A stretch of 64,000 nt of DNA, taken from the NCBI GenBank assembly GCA_016789905.1, contig JAEUQC010000130.1, forward strand, positions 186,001-250,000. Direction: 5' to 3'. The notes under the pieces are model-generated. The model was not told the origin of the DNA, did not search any database, and worked only from the letters and a program-made list of their open reading frames with translations. Position 1 is the stretch's first letter. Each line of letters starts with the position of its first letter. Shown here piece by piece: positions 1 through 9,227 of the stretch. The position numbers were made by a program, and so were the translations under genes. The stretch comes from Bryobacterales bacterium (GTDB taxonomy: Bacteria; Acidobacteriota; Terriglobia; Bryobacterales; Bryobacteraceae).

Positions 1-1802
1 CCCAGAAGGAAAGAGGCGAGCGCGTCGCCGGACGTGGACGACGTCTGTCCCGCCACCGGCCCGGATGTCAGGCCCCTGTCGAATGAGAACGTGGGCGTAT
101 TGAAATCCGTGTTGTTCAGCCGTGCCAGTTCGGTGATCCACCCGAACTTCAAACTATGTGAGCCCTGTTCCTTTGAGATATTCGCCTGCAAATTGTGCGT
201 CTCGCGCGGCACGTTCAGCCACCGCCGGTTGTTCAGGCCGGTGTAGTTCTGGAACGAGAATCCAGGGTAGGTCTGCGCCTGCCATTGGCCAACCGTTGCC
301 GCTGAAAAGCCCAACGCCGTCCCGTTCAAGCCTTGCGACGGCGAGATCTGGTTCTCCCTCCATCGCCCGGAGCCCAGTAGGATGTTAATCACCCATGTCG
401 GCGTTGGCGTAAGCGTTGTGCCGATTACAGCCTGGTGACGCGGATTTACATCGGAAAAGTTCGTGTCGGCGCCGTTTCCAAAAAACGTTGGCGCCTTGTT
501 CTCCTGCCACGCTTTCGTCATGCGCCCGAACATCGTCATCTTTTCATTCCGTGCCCAGTCGATGCGCAGGTCCAACCGGTCGTTGCTCGTTACCGTTTTC
601 CCGGCTGCCACAAAATTGCGGGCATTCGTGAATACATCGCCCGTCGTATTGGAGTTCGGGAACAACTGCATCACCTTCACCGCCACCGGATCGAACATCG
701 ACGAGGGAATCTTGTTGCCGGCGAACGGGGTCCGCACAAAACCCGAGCCTGCGGGATTTGGTACCGTGCTGAATGGGTCGAAAATCGGTGACAGCACCCC
801 GGCCGAACTGCGCGTCTCGGAGAAGTCGCCCGCTCGTTGCAGCGCCGTCGGCACGTTGGAAATATTGGTGCCCGGGTTCCCCTCACGCCGGCCTTCGTAT
901 GCAGTGAAGAAGAACAGCTTCTTCTCCTTCCAGATCGGGCCGCTAAACGTCGCCCCAAATTGGTTCCGCTGGAAACTCGGGCGGCGGATGCCGGACCGGT
1001 TGTTCGCCCAGCTATTGGCGTCCAGATTGTTGTTTCGCAGGAAATTATAGACAGACCCGTGGAACGAGTTGGACCCGCCCTTGGTAATCATGTTCACCGC
1101 CGACCCGTCGGACTTCCCAAACTGAGCGTCAAACTGGTTGCGCTGAATGTTCATCTCCTGCACCGAATCCACCGAAGGAGACGCGATCAGTCCACCCCAA
1201 TCCACTGCCGAAGCCGGCACGCCGTCTATCAGCGTCAGCCCCGCCTGCCCGCGGCCGCCATTCATCGAAAACCGGTTGTGGTTCTGATCCTGCGTCGCCT
1301 GGGAGATACCGGTGCGCACCGCGATTACCCCTGCGTTCACATGCACCAGTTGGAACGGATTCCGCGCGTTCGTCGGCAGGTCCAGCATCGCCTGCTGGTC
1401 CAGCGTCACGGCCCGGTTGGCCGTTTGCGTGTCCAGCAACGTCACCGCCGCCGCCACTTCCACTGTCTGGTTCACTTCGCCCAACTGCATCGCGAAGTTC
1501 ATCTCCAGTGTCTGGTTCACGCGCAGCGCCGCGCCCGTCTGCACGCTTTTTCGGAACCCTTTCAACTCCACGCTCACTTCATAGGAGCCAGGAGGCAGTT
1601 GCGAAAATACGAAGAGTCCATCGGCCCCCGTCGACACCTGGCGGACATCGCCGGTGGCTTCGTTCCTCGCGCGCACATTGGCGCCGGGAACGGTTGCGGC
1701 ATTCGGGTCAGTCACCACGCCGGATATTGTTCCGGTGAACGTTTGTGACAATAGCATTGAGGCTGCCAGTAAGGCGAATCCAAGCGACTGAAGCTGTTTC
1801 AT
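1..1802 (-). CDS. TonB-dependent receptor, Oar-like, 5' part only
   Basis: Outer-membrane receptor for TonB-energised uptake, or an Oar-like adhesion protein; the substrate is unknown. The frame is open from an ATG at 1802 to the left edge (about 600 codons), so the C-terminal barrel is missing. The translation starts MKQLQSLGFALLAASMLLSQ, a signal peptide. A carboxypeptidase-regulatory-like beta-sandwich follows (about residues 20-105; VVTDPNAATVPGANV, LPPGSYEVSVELKGF). Next come a plug-like region (LPTNARNPFQL, MNGGRGQAGLTLIDG, QFDAQFGKSDGSAVNMITK) and the first barrel strands (FLRNNNLDANSW). This order is standard for acidobacterial Oar-type receptors. The gene is divergent from the LamG gene. 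The long plus-strand frames across it are shadows. Confidence 0.9.
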   Translation of the reverse strand, partial: MKQLQSLGFALLAASMLLSQTFTGTISGVVTDPNAATVPGANVRARNEATGDVRQVSTGADGLFVFSQLPPGSYEVSVELKGFRKSVQTGAALRVNQTLEMNFAMQLGEVNQTVEVAAAVTLLDTQTANRAVTLDQQAMLDLPTNARNPFQLVHVNAGVIAVRTGISQATQDQNHNRFSMNGGRGQAGLTLIDGVPASAVDWGGLIASPSVDSVQEMNIQRNQFDAQFGKSDGSAVNMITKGGSNSFHGSVYNFLRNNNLDANSWANNRSGIRRPSFQRNQFGATFSGPIWKEKKLFFFTAYEGRREGNPGTNISNVPTALQRAGDFSETRSSAGVLSPIFDPFSTVPNPAGSGFVRTPFAGNKIPSSMFDPVAVKVMQLFPNSNTTGDVFTNARNFVAAGKTVTSNDRLDLRIDWARNEKMTMFGRMTKAWQENKAPTFFGNGADTNFSDVNPRHQAVIGTTLTPTPTWVINILLGSGRWRENQISPSQGLNGTALGFSAATVGQWQAQTYPGFSFQNYTGLNNRRWLNVPRETHNLQANISKEQGSHSLKFGWITELARLNNTDFNTPTFSFDRGLTSGPVAGQTSSTSGDALASFLL

Positions 1803-1891
1803 AAAGATTTTGTGCCACCTAAGCGAATAGGTGAGTTTGCAAATTGTATCAAAAGATTTCAGTGCCCCGGCTGTGTGATATAACCGCAAAC

Positions 1892-2539
1892 GTGTTTCTT
1901 CCACGCCTGCTCTTCCCGATATTCGCTTTCTGCGCTTTCGCCGCCGAAGATTCCATCACCTGGACCTTCGACAACCTCAATAGAATCGGCGGCCACGCCA
2001 CCACTGTGTTCGGCGCGCCGAAAGTTATCGACACTCCACTCGGCAAGGCCATTCAGTTTAACGGCGCTCCCGACGCGCTCTTCCTCGACGTCCATCCCCT
2101 CGCCGGCGCTGAAAAATTTACCTGGGAAGTCATCTTCCGCCCCGATAGCGACGGCCCGCCCGCCCAGCGTTTCTTCCACATGCAGGAAAATGGCTCCCAG
2201 CATCGCTATCTCTTCGAAACCCGCATCATCAACAAGCAGTGGGCGCTTGATAGCTTTGCAGCCTCCTCCAACGGTTCCCGCGCGCTCATGGACGTGGGGC
2301 TCCTCCACCCCGCCGACAAGTGGTACCACGTGGCCGCCGTCTACGACGGCAAGGAGTATCGCAATTACGTCAACGGCAAACTGCAGGTCGCGGCCCCGGC
2401 GACTCTTTCCCCGCAGGGCCCAGGCCGCACCTCCGTTGGCGTCCGTATTAATAAGGTGGACTACTTCAAAGGCGCTATCCGCCTCTCCCGTATGACCCGT
2501 CGCGCCCTATCCACCGCGGAGTTCCTCGCCATCCCGTAG
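1892..2539 (+). CDS. Secreted LamG/concanavalin-like domain protein
   Basis: Predicted exported protein of about 215 residues made mainly of one laminin-G-like jelly roll. The hydrophobic N-terminus (FLPRLLFPIFAFCAFAAED) is a signal peptide. The LamG_3 pattern follows: TWTFDNLNRIGG, then QFNGAPDALFLDV, FTWEVIFRPDSDG, WYHVAAVYDGKEYRNYVNG and FKGAIRLSR. Such domains usually bind glycans or proteins; no catalytic residues are visible. The start is uncertain: GTG at 1892 gives a compact signal peptide, but GTG at 1862 and TTG at 1844 are in frame and none has a clear Shine-Dalgarno. The stop directly abuts the ATG of the multiheme cytochrome gene, so the two are probably cotranscribed. Confidence 0.75.
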   Translation: MFLPRLLFPIFAFCAFAAEDSITWTFDNLNRIGGHATTVFGAPKVIDTPLGKAIQFNGAPDALFLDVHPLAGAEKFTWEVIFRPDSDGPPAQRFFHMQENGSQHRYLFETRIINKQWALDSFAASSNGSRALMDVGLLHPADKWYHVAAVYDGKEYRNYVNGKLQVAAPATLSPQGPGRTSVGVRINKVDYFKGAIRLSRMTRRALSTAEFLAIP

Positions 2540-3967
2540 ATGCGTACGCTGCTCCTCTTCGTCTGCGCGCTCCCCGCCCTTGCCGATACGGGCAACGCCG
2601 TCTGTGCCCGTTGCCACGCCGCCATTGCCCGCCAATACGCGCAAACCGGCATGGCCCAGTCCAGTGGGCGCGTCGGCCAGTCGCCGTTCAAAGAAAACCT
2701 CACCGACCCGCGCGTCTCCCCTGCCTTCCTGCTTCAACTCGGCGAAACCTCCCGGCAACTGGAATACTTCATCGGCTCCGGCCACATCGGCCGCAGCTAT
2801 CTCTTCCGCCGCGCCGGGCAGCTCTTTCAGGCACCCCTGTCCTATTTCTCGGCGCCCAAGGAATGGAACACCTCCCCGGGTTTCCAGCACAAGCCATATC
2901 CGGAGTTCACCCGCGCCGTCGAACCGGCCTGCCTCCAGTGCCACACCAGCCCCTCCAGGCCCTTCGCCGATTCCGGCGTCACCTGCGAACGCTGCCATGG
3001 CCCCGGCGAACGCCACGCCGCCCGCCCCGCCAAATCCAACATCGTTAACCCCGCCAAACTCGCCCCCGAACAGCGCGACAGCGTCTGCGCACAATGCCAC
3101 CTTACGGGAGTGGCCCGTTTCGCCCGTGCCAACCGCGAACGTGGCGCCTATCAGCCCGGCGATAAGCTCAGCGACTCGATCGCGATCTTCGTCATTGAAG
3201 ACGCGGCTCTATCCGCCACCAGCCACATGGAAAAACTCGCCGCCAGCCGCTGCCAACTGGCTACCGGCGACAAGCTCTGGTGCGGTACCTGCCATACTGC
3301 CCACGCCGATTCCACCCCAGAATACTACAAAAGTAAGTGTCAGGGCTGCCACCAACCGGGCAGTTGCACAGCCAACGCCGGTAACGACTGTGTTGGTTGT
3401 CACATGCCCAAGCGTCCTACCCATTCCCTGGAACATCTGGCCTTTACCGACCATTCCATTCCTCGCCGTCCGTCCATCGGGGCAGCCGCCGCAAATCATG
3501 GAAAAATAAAGGAATTCTGGACTGGCCAAGCGAACGAGCGGGACACCGCCATGGCTCATTCCATTACAAATCTAGACGACGCCTATCAATTACTACAAGA
3601 GTCGGTAAAGATAAATCCCAAAGACCTTCCCCTGCAACTTCAACTGGCGCAGCAGCACGAACGATACGCCCAGGACGGAAAAGCCCAAACGCTCTATACG
3701 GAAATCCTGCAATCGGATCCAGCCAATACCACGGCGCTCATCAACCTGGGAACATTGCGCATTAAAGCCGGGAAGGCGAAGGAGGCGATGGCCCTCTGGC
3801 TGCGGGCGCTGGCGAAGAACCCGGCGCTAATTGGAGCCCGTCTGAATCTCGCCGTTGCCCAGTATCAGTCCGGAGACCCCGCTTCAGCCAAGGCTTCCCT
3901 GAAAGCCGTCCTCGAATTCGAACCCGCCCACCCGGCCGCCCTTCGGATGCTTGCGCAACTCCCATAA
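2540..3967 (+). CDS. Seven-heme cytochrome c with C-terminal TPR repeats
   Basis: Predicted periplasmic multiheme c-type cytochrome for electron transfer, 475 aa. A signal peptide (LLLFVCALPALA) is followed by seven CxxCH heme sites starting near residues 22 (CARCH), 131 (CLQCH), 149 (CERCH), 183 (CAQCH), 248 (CGTCH), 267 (CQGCH) and 284 (CVGCH). The layout resembles the cytochrome c554 / NapC-like 'doubled CXXCH' group. From about residue 345 to the end there are TPR repeats (LQLQLAQQHERYAQDG, ALINLGTLRIKAGKAKEA), so the protein may dock a partner. The ATG follows directly on the stop of the LamG gene. The redox partner is unknown; nothing in the sequence supports a nitrite or hydroxylamine reductase call. 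Confidence 0.88.
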   Translation: MRTLLLFVCALPALADTGNAVCARCHAAIARQYAQTGMAQSSGRVGQSPFKENLTDPRVSPAFLLQLGETSRQLEYFIGSGHIGRSYLFRRAGQLFQAPLSYFSAPKEWNTSPGFQHKPYPEFTRAVEPACLQCHTSPSRPFADSGVTCERCHGPGERHAARPAKSNIVNPAKLAPEQRDSVCAQCHLTGVARFARANRERGAYQPGDKLSDSIAIFVIEDAALSATSHMEKLAASRCQLATGDKLWCGTCHTAHADSTPEYYKSKCQGCHQPGSCTANAGNDCVGCHMPKRPTHSLEHLAFTDHSIPRRPSIGAAAANHGKIKEFWTGQANERDTAMAHSITNLDDAYQLLQESVKINPKDLPLQLQLAQQHERYAQDGKAQTLYTEILQSDPANTTALINLGTLRIKAGKAKEAMALWLRALAKNPALIGARLNLAVAQYQSGDPASAKASLKAVLEFEPAHPAALRMLAQLP

Positions 3968-3991
3968 GCTCTTGCCAAGAAAGAACAATCC

Positions 3992-5206
3992 CTACCAGCT
4001 AAACCGAAACCCGAAGATGAAGTGCGAATTTCGCCGGTACTGCCCCAGAAAGTCCGATGGCACGCCCCGGATCAGCGTCCCGCTCACCCGCGCCTGCCAG
4101 TGGGTGGAAAGTGTCTGCGTGTACTCGCCCTTCAGCCACGCCCCGTCGCCGTTCTGCCGGATGGCCGCTTCCGCCGCTACGGTTCGTTCCGCGTCAATCG
4201 TGTAGCTTACGCGCGTCAAAATCGCCTTCGCCAAACCCCGGTCCGGGGCAAAGTCCAATTGGGTCTTTCGCGCGGTGACATGTTCGCCCGAATAACCCGC
4301 CACCATCGTCCACTCGCCAACCGTTCTTTCTAGCTGCGCAACATACAGCGCATAATTATCGGCAGCCCGGCTTGTTGATGAAAAGTACGCGCCCTCGCCC
4401 TTCAGCGTGAACCACTTGAACGGCATCGCGCCCGCCCCGCCGTACATGCGCATCTGCGCAAAGCGGTTGAACAGTTCCACCCGCCCTGGCACGATCCGGC
4501 CGTCTACCTGCGGCAAATGGTTATGCCCCTCATAGAACGCCAGCGCCAGTTCATACCCCTTGCCCAAGTAGTTCCATCGTGCGCCGGTCTGCACGCCGCC
4601 CGGAATCTCCGGTGCCCCCTGCCCCAGCGGAAATGGCGTCTGCAAAGTCGGCGGCAGAACCACCCAGCGTTGGTTGAGCAGCGGTGTGCGGCTGGGCGTG
4701 AAGCGCGGCTGCAGCACCAGGTCCAAAGTATGCGCGCCCTTTTCAATCGTCAACCGCGCCGCCAACACCCCCAGGAACTCGTTATCGATGACGTTCAGAA
4801 AATCGCGTGGCGCAAAACGATCCAGCGGGTTCAATATATCGGCCTTGCCCCAGCGGATAAACTGCTTGCCAACCTCAAGCGTCACCGGTCCCTTGAACGC
4901 CGTCGCCGAAAAGCGGCGGAAAGAAAGCGCCGGCCGCAAAAATCCCCGGTCCTGCCAATCGAAGCGGACGCTGCGCTCGGTTTGGCGGTGCGTATCGGAA
5001 CGGGCATCAATCGCCCCATTCAGCTTGAACCAAGGCGTCAACTTCGCCGACGCTTCGTAGCGCAACAACACGTCCCCAATCGCCCGGCCGCTATCGTTCG
5101 CCCCTGCCTGCGGAAAGAACGAACCGCGCATGTCCAGATAGCCGCGTTGCTGGAAGTTCTGCGCCGCAAGTGCGGCCGCGCACAGAAATAGGATTGCCGG
5201 TCTCAT
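3992..5206 (-). CDS. Outer-membrane beta-barrel, DUF1302-like, of ABC export operon
   Basis: Predicted outer-membrane barrel of 404 aa. It has a signal peptide (MRPAILFLCAAALAAQ) followed by alternating amphipathic strands with many aromatic residues and a terminal F-x-W (FIFGFRFSW), the usual C-terminal signature for BAM assembly. Features such as FKLNGAIDARSDTH, KQFIRWGKADILNPLDRF and FAPRDFLNVIDNE are typical of the DUF1302 / AlgE-like porin group. These are often encoded beside a LolA-like protein and an MMPL/RND or ABC exporter. Here it is the last gene of a four-gene operon and overlaps the LolA-like gene by 4 nt (ATGA). The cargo is not known; a lipid or hydrophobic small molecule is an inference from the LolA-like neighbour. 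Confidence 0.8.
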   Translation of the reverse strand: MRPAILFLCAAALAAQNFQQRGYLDMRGSFFPQAGANDSGRAIGDVLLRYEASAKLTPWFKLNGAIDARSDTHRQTERSVRFDWQDRGFLRPALSFRRFSATAFKGPVTLEVGKQFIRWGKADILNPLDRFAPRDFLNVIDNEFLGVLAARLTIEKGAHTLDLVLQPRFTPSRTPLLNQRWVVLPPTLQTPFPLGQGAPEIPGGVQTGARWNYLGKGYELALAFYEGHNHLPQVDGRIVPGRVELFNRFAQMRMYGGAGAMPFKWFTLKGEGAYFSSTSRAADNYALYVAQLERTVGEWTMVAGYSGEHVTARKTQLDFAPDRGLAKAILTRVSYTIDAERTVAAEAAIRQNGDGAWLKGEYTQTLSTHWQARVSGTLIRGVPSDFLGQYRRNSHFIFGFRFSW

Positions 5207-5949
5207 TCGCCGCGGCGTAACGACTGGAGCGTGAACAGTTCGTCCTTCAGCGGAACGTTGTACTGCAGCTTATCGGACCGCAGAACCGTTCTCCCCTTGC
5301 GCTTCAAGTCCAGCATCTCCATTTCCAGCGCGGACCATACTCCGCTCACTTTCTCCACCCGCTTGTAGTTCAGCTTCCGCACCAGTTGGTCCTTGGCATA
5401 CAGGTCGTATTGAACCGGGAAGTAGATGTCTTTCCGCACCCACATCACAATCTTGTTGTACTGCGAGGTCTTCCCCTTCTTGGGAACAGATTGGATTTTC
5501 CAACACGGCTGTCCGTTCATCGCCTCCTCGCCCAGCATCGTGAAATCGCTCTGGTTCACGTCGCGCTCTTCCAGATCCTCATAACTGAAATCGGTGCCGA
5601 AAAAGCGGGTGGATCGGTCCTGCAACGCCACGCGCCGGTCCCGTTGCAGTTCCGGCAGCCACATCCACTGGTCGGAGGCGCGGTCCGTATGGTTGACTAT
5701 CAACAGCGCCACCCCTTTTACCTCCGGCGGGCTGACAAAGCGCAGCAGCGCCTTGCTCTCCCCGTAGTTGCCGGTGCGGAAAAACTGCCAGCGCTTTTCG
5801 CTGTTCTTCCCGTTGGGGTTAAACACCTGCAGCACGCCTTCGTACTGCTGTGAATTGGAGCGGTGCCGCTTCTGCGACTCTTCCACAATCTGCCGCGCGT
5901 CCTGTGCCATCGCCACAATAGTGATCGCGAAGATAAGAAGTTTACTCAT
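5203..5949 (-). CDS. Outer membrane lipoprotein-sorting (LolA-like) protein
   Basis: Periplasmic protein of about 248 aa with the LolA/LolB-like half-barrel found in the 'outer membrane lipoprotein-sorting protein' family (PF17131-type). The start was set at ATG 5949, which gives a signal peptide (MSKLLIFAITIVAMAQ) and overlaps the permease stop by 8 nt; the longer frame upstream lies inside the permease gene. Family motifs include RWQFFRTGNYGESKALLRF, PPEVKGVALLIVNH, QWMWLPELQRDRRVA, FFGTDFSYEDLEERD and YDLYAKDQLVRKLNYKRVE. Such proteins are thought to carry a hydrophobic ligand between inner-membrane exporter and outer membrane. True LolA function is not implied, because this family is distinct from the housekeeping chaperone. 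Confidence 0.85.
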   Translation of the reverse strand: MSKLLIFAITIVAMAQDARQIVEESQKRHRSNSQQYEGVLQVFNPNGKNSEKRWQFFRTGNYGESKALLRFVSPPEVKGVALLIVNHTDRASDQWMWLPELQRDRRVALQDRSTRFFGTDFSYEDLEERDVNQSDFTMLGEEAMNGQPCWKIQSVPKKGKTSQYNKIVMWVRKDIYFPVQYDLYAKDQLVRKLNYKRVEKVSGVWSALEMEMLDLKRKGRTVLRSDKLQYNVPLKDELFTLQSLRRGE

Positions 5950-8494
5950 ATTCCAATGCCTCCACCAGGCCCCCACGTACCGCCTGTTCCGCCGGGCCAA
6001 GGGCCGCGAACAACGCCGCACAAATAATTACCGGTACCAGGCCCACTGCCATGTTCCACGGGTAGGTATAGTCCAAACGCAGCCCCGCGATGTCCCGGGC
6101 CGACATCTCCAGGCTGTAATAAAGCGCCACCGCGCCAAACAGCAACCCAATCAGCAGGCCCACAACCCCAATGGCGATGGCCTCCAGCCAAATCGTCCGC
6201 CGCACCTGGCCGCGCAGCGCTCCCACCGCCTGCAAAACGCCCAGTTCACGCCGCCGGTCGGTAATGGAAACGGTCAACGTATTGATAATTCCTAGTATCG
6301 CCACCAGCACGGCTACCGCCAATTGGATGTAAGTCAGGCCGAACCACTGGTCGGTAATCTTGATGATGTATGCCTTCAGGTCCTGGTTAGTCAGGATGAA
6401 CAACCGCGTGGAACCGGCCACCCTTTCCTCAATGCGGGCACGCATCTCTGCGACGGTGGTATTGGCATCCAGATAGACCCGGACGATGTTAATCGTGTCG
6501 TCATTCCAGTACTTCATGTAGACATTGCGATCAATCAACACCGAACCCTTTTGATCGCTATAGTCCCGGACGATGCCGACAACCGGAAGCGATAGCGGGC
6601 CGGTGGGCGTATTCAACTGGAGCGGCTCGTTGTACTTCACCTTGTAGAGTTCGGCGAAGTTGTCGGAGACGATGAAGCCCTTGCCCGCCGCCGCCAGGCG
6701 ATACATGCTTTCGCTATCGCCCTGAATAGCCGGAAGGTACGATTCGCGCCGCAGGCTCGCAATGTCGATGGCCACAAACATCACCGGGTTGCCCTGAAAC
6801 AGCACCCGGGCGTTACGAACCACCTGCGTGAGCCGCACCCCGGGAATCTGTTTGATCGTCTCGGCGAAAGAGGCGGGGAAGCGGAACGAGCGGTCAGTCA
6901 CATTCTGCGTAGGCGTCAGGAACATGTCCGGGTTGAGCGCGATCCGCATCCACTCGTTGATGGAATCGTAGGAGGCGCGCGCCATCCCCCCCAAGGAAAT
7001 CACAAGCGCGATCGACAGCGCCAACGCGGAGACGGCCCCGGACGTGCGCCGGGGCGATTGGATCAGGCTATCGGCGGCCAGCGTGCCCTCCACCGGACGC
7101 ATACCTTTCATCAACGGCCGGATGGCCTTGGAAAGCCACAGCGCAAGCGTTGGCACCAGCAGCAACCCCGCAATGACGGTCAGGAAGTACCCGGAATAGA
7201 AAATCACGCGATCCTGCGCAAAGAACAGGCAGAAAAAGACGATGACGAACAGGACGGCGGCCATCTGCCGCCGGACGCGGTTCTCGCCCTTCGAAAGCTG
7301 CTGATAACGGCCCTTCTGCAGCGCCAGAACCGGGTCGATGCTCGCCGCCGATCGCGCCGGAATCCATGCCGCGATCACGCTGGTGACAACGCCCATCACC
7401 AGCGCGCCCAACAGCAGTCGCGGGTCGGAGGATACTTCATCCGCCCTCTGCGCCACCCCGTAAATCTCACCTAGAAAATTTCCCAATGACGCGGAGATGG
7501 CCCGCGCAATGCCAAGCCCGAATAGTAATCCGGCGGACGCGCCAACCAGGCCAAGCACAGCGCTTTCCGTCAAGAACAATGCCTGGATCTGGCCCCGCGT
7601 TGCCCCCAGCGCCCGAACAATCCCAATCTCCGACCGGCGCTGCGTCACCGCGATGGCGAACGAGTTATAGATGATAAACATCCCAATGAACAGCGCAAAC
7701 AGACTGGTGATGTTGGCCAGCATCCCGTACACGCTCGACAACGATTCAAACTGCTTACCGCGCGCGCTGGGCGATTCCACTTCAAAGCCCGGCCCTAGTG
7801 TTGCGGCGAGCTGTTTCTGGAGCTCCGGAACGGAAACTCCCTCCGCGGCAGCTAGGTCGATCCGGTCAAACTTACGGTTCCGGCCGAACACCTTTTGTGC
7901 CGCGTAAATGTCCATGATCGCCAGGTTGCCGCCGAAGGCGCTGGTGAGCCCGGACGATTTCATAATCCCGCGAACCGTGAAAGTGCGCGGACCGTCCATG
8001 GCGGAAAGCGTGATTTTAGAGTTGATCGCAAGCCCGTTGGCGCTGGCGAACTCACGCGTCACCATCAGTGAGTCCGGCTGCGCAATGAAGACCAGCGGGT
8101 CTTCGATCACGGTCTCGTCCCCGTCCTCCAGGTCATATTCGCGCAGGCTGCGGTCTCCGGTCATGTCCACCGCCAGCACCAGAATGTTGCTCTGCGTCTT
8201 CAGGTTCAGGTTTACCACCGCCTCAATCACGGGTACCGCCACCCGGACGTTCGGGTTCGATTGAACACGTTCAAGAACCTCCTCGTCGAAGCCGGATTCC
8301 CCGGCCGTGATCTGCAACTGCGTTGCGCCGGCAATGCGATCCACCGTCTTGTTGAACGCGCTGAGCACCGACTGGTTGGCCGTGTGCATCCCGACGAACA
8401 CCGCCACGCCAAGAACAATGCCCGCCATCGTGAGCATCGTCCGCAGCAGGTGTTTGCGCACATACTGCCAACTGATGAGCTTGAGCAGTCTCAT
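5942..8494 (-). CDS. FtsX-type ABC transporter permease
   Basis: Inner-membrane permease of 850 aa. An N-terminal anchor (KHLLRTMLTMAGIVLGVAVFVGMH) leads into a MacB-like periplasmic domain. A first FtsX block follows (about 260-380; FALFIGMFIIYNSFAIAVTQRRSEIGIVRALGATRGQ), then two central membrane segments (about 405-455), a second periplasmic domain and a C-terminal FtsX block (about 720-850; LGIINTLTVSITDRRRELGVLQAVGA). This duplicated two-FtsX form acts with a separate MacB/LolD-like ATPase. Such transporters use mechanotransmission rather than classical import. The start overlaps the ATPase stop by 4 nt, and the 3' end overlaps the LolA-like gene. Confidence 0.92.
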   Translation of the reverse strand: MRLLKLISWQYVRKHLLRTMLTMAGIVLGVAVFVGMHTANQSVLSAFNKTVDRIAGATQLQITAGESGFDEEVLERVQSNPNVRVAVPVIEAVVNLNLKTQSNILVLAVDMTGDRSLREYDLEDGDETVIEDPLVFIAQPDSLMVTREFASANGLAINSKITLSAMDGPRTFTVRGIMKSSGLTSAFGGNLAIMDIYAAQKVFGRNRKFDRIDLAAAEGVSVPELQKQLAATLGPGFEVESPSARGKQFESLSSVYGMLANITSLFALFIGMFIIYNSFAIAVTQRRSEIGIVRALGATRGQIQALFLTESAVLGLVGASAGLLFGLGIARAISASLGNFLGEIYGVAQRADEVSSDPRLLLGALVMGVVTSVIAAWIPARSAASIDPVLALQKGRYQQLSKGENRVRRQMAAVLFVIVFFCLFFAQDRVIFYSGYFLTVIAGLLLVPTLALWLSKAIRPLMKGMRPVEGTLAADSLIQSPRRTSGAVSALALSIALVISLGGMARASYDSINEWMRIALNPDMFLTPTQNVTDRSFRFPASFAETIKQIPGVRLTQVVRNARVLFQGNPVMFVAIDIASLRRESYLPAIQGDSESMYRLAAAGKGFIVSDNFAELYKVKYNEPLQLNTPTGPLSLPVVGIVRDYSDQKGSVLIDRNVYMKYWNDDTINIVRVYLDANTTVAEMRARIEERVAGSTRLFILTNQDLKAYIIKITDQWFGLTYIQLAVAVLVAILGIINTLTVSITDRRRELGVLQAVGALRGQVRRTIWLEAIAIGVVGLLIGLLFGAVALYYSLEMSARDIAGLRLDYTYPWNMAVGLVPVIICAALFAALGPAEQAVRGGLVEALEYE

Positions 8495-9165
8495 CCCTTC
8501 TTGTCCATCACAATATGACCGTCTTTCAGCGCGATCTGACGCGGACAGGCTTCGGCCACGCCCCGGTCGTGCGTCACGATGAGCACCGTTGCCTTCAGCC
8601 GCTCATGCAGTTCCCGGATCAGCGCCAGAATCTCTTCTCCGGTATGCGAGTCCAGATTGCCGGTGGGTTCATCGGCCAGCAATATTGGTGGATAAACCGA
8701 TAGCGCGCGGGCAATCGCCACTCGCTGCCGTTCTCCGCCAGATAACTCTTCCGGCAGGTGGTCCAGCCGCTTTTCCAGTTTCACCAGCGCCAGCAACTCA
8801 CGGGCGCGCTCATTGATTCTCGTTGCCGGCCAGCCCCGCAGGTGCAGCGGAAGCGAAACGTTTTCCAGGCACGTCAGCGTCGGCAGCAGATTGAAAAACT
8901 GGAAAATGAACCCGATCTTGTCGCGCCGGATGCGCGTCAGTTCATCGTCGGAAACGCCGCCCAGAAGCGTTCCGTCGATGCGTATGTCGCCCTCCGACGG
9001 GCGATCCAGGCCGCCGATCAAATTCAGCAGCGTCGACTTGCCGGAGCCCGATGGGCCGACTAGCGACACCATTTCACCTTTTTCGATTTGCAGATTTACT
9101 GCGTCAAGCGCGATCACCTGGCGTTTGCCGTCAAATCGCTTGGAAACGCTGCTGAGCGAGATCAT
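8491..9165 (-). CDS. ABC transporter ATP-binding protein, LolD/MacB type
   Basis: Cytoplasmic ATPase of 224 aa that powers the FtsX-type permease. Visible motifs are Walker A GPSGSGKST (about residues 37-45), the Q-loop, the signature LSGGERQRVAIARAL, Walker B ILLADEPTGNLDS and the H-loop VTHD. The sequence matches the LolD/MacB/YknY clan, which pairs with mechanotransmitting permeases. It is the first gene of the four-gene minus-strand operon. Between it and the divergent mscS gene are only about 60 nt, which must hold both promoters. Confidence 0.93.
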   Translation of the reverse strand: MISLSSVSKRFDGKRQVIALDAVNLQIEKGEMVSLVGPSGSGKSTLLNLIGGLDRPSEGDIRIDGTLLGGVSDDELTRIRRDKIGFIFQFFNLLPTLTCLENVSLPLHLRGWPATRINERARELLALVKLEKRLDHLPEELSGGERQRVAIARALSVYPPILLADEPTGNLDSHTGEEILALIRELHERLKATVLIVTHDRGVAEACPRQIALKDGHIVMDKKG

Positions 9166-9227
9166 TCCGGTACCCTTTATGATGACACGCGAGAATAAAC
9201 GGCCTCTTATTTCATAATGGGGAGAGC

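Noticed and set aside
837..1748. Long plus-strand frame opposite the TonB receptor
   Set aside because: Arg/His-rich shadow of a clear receptor on the minus strand.
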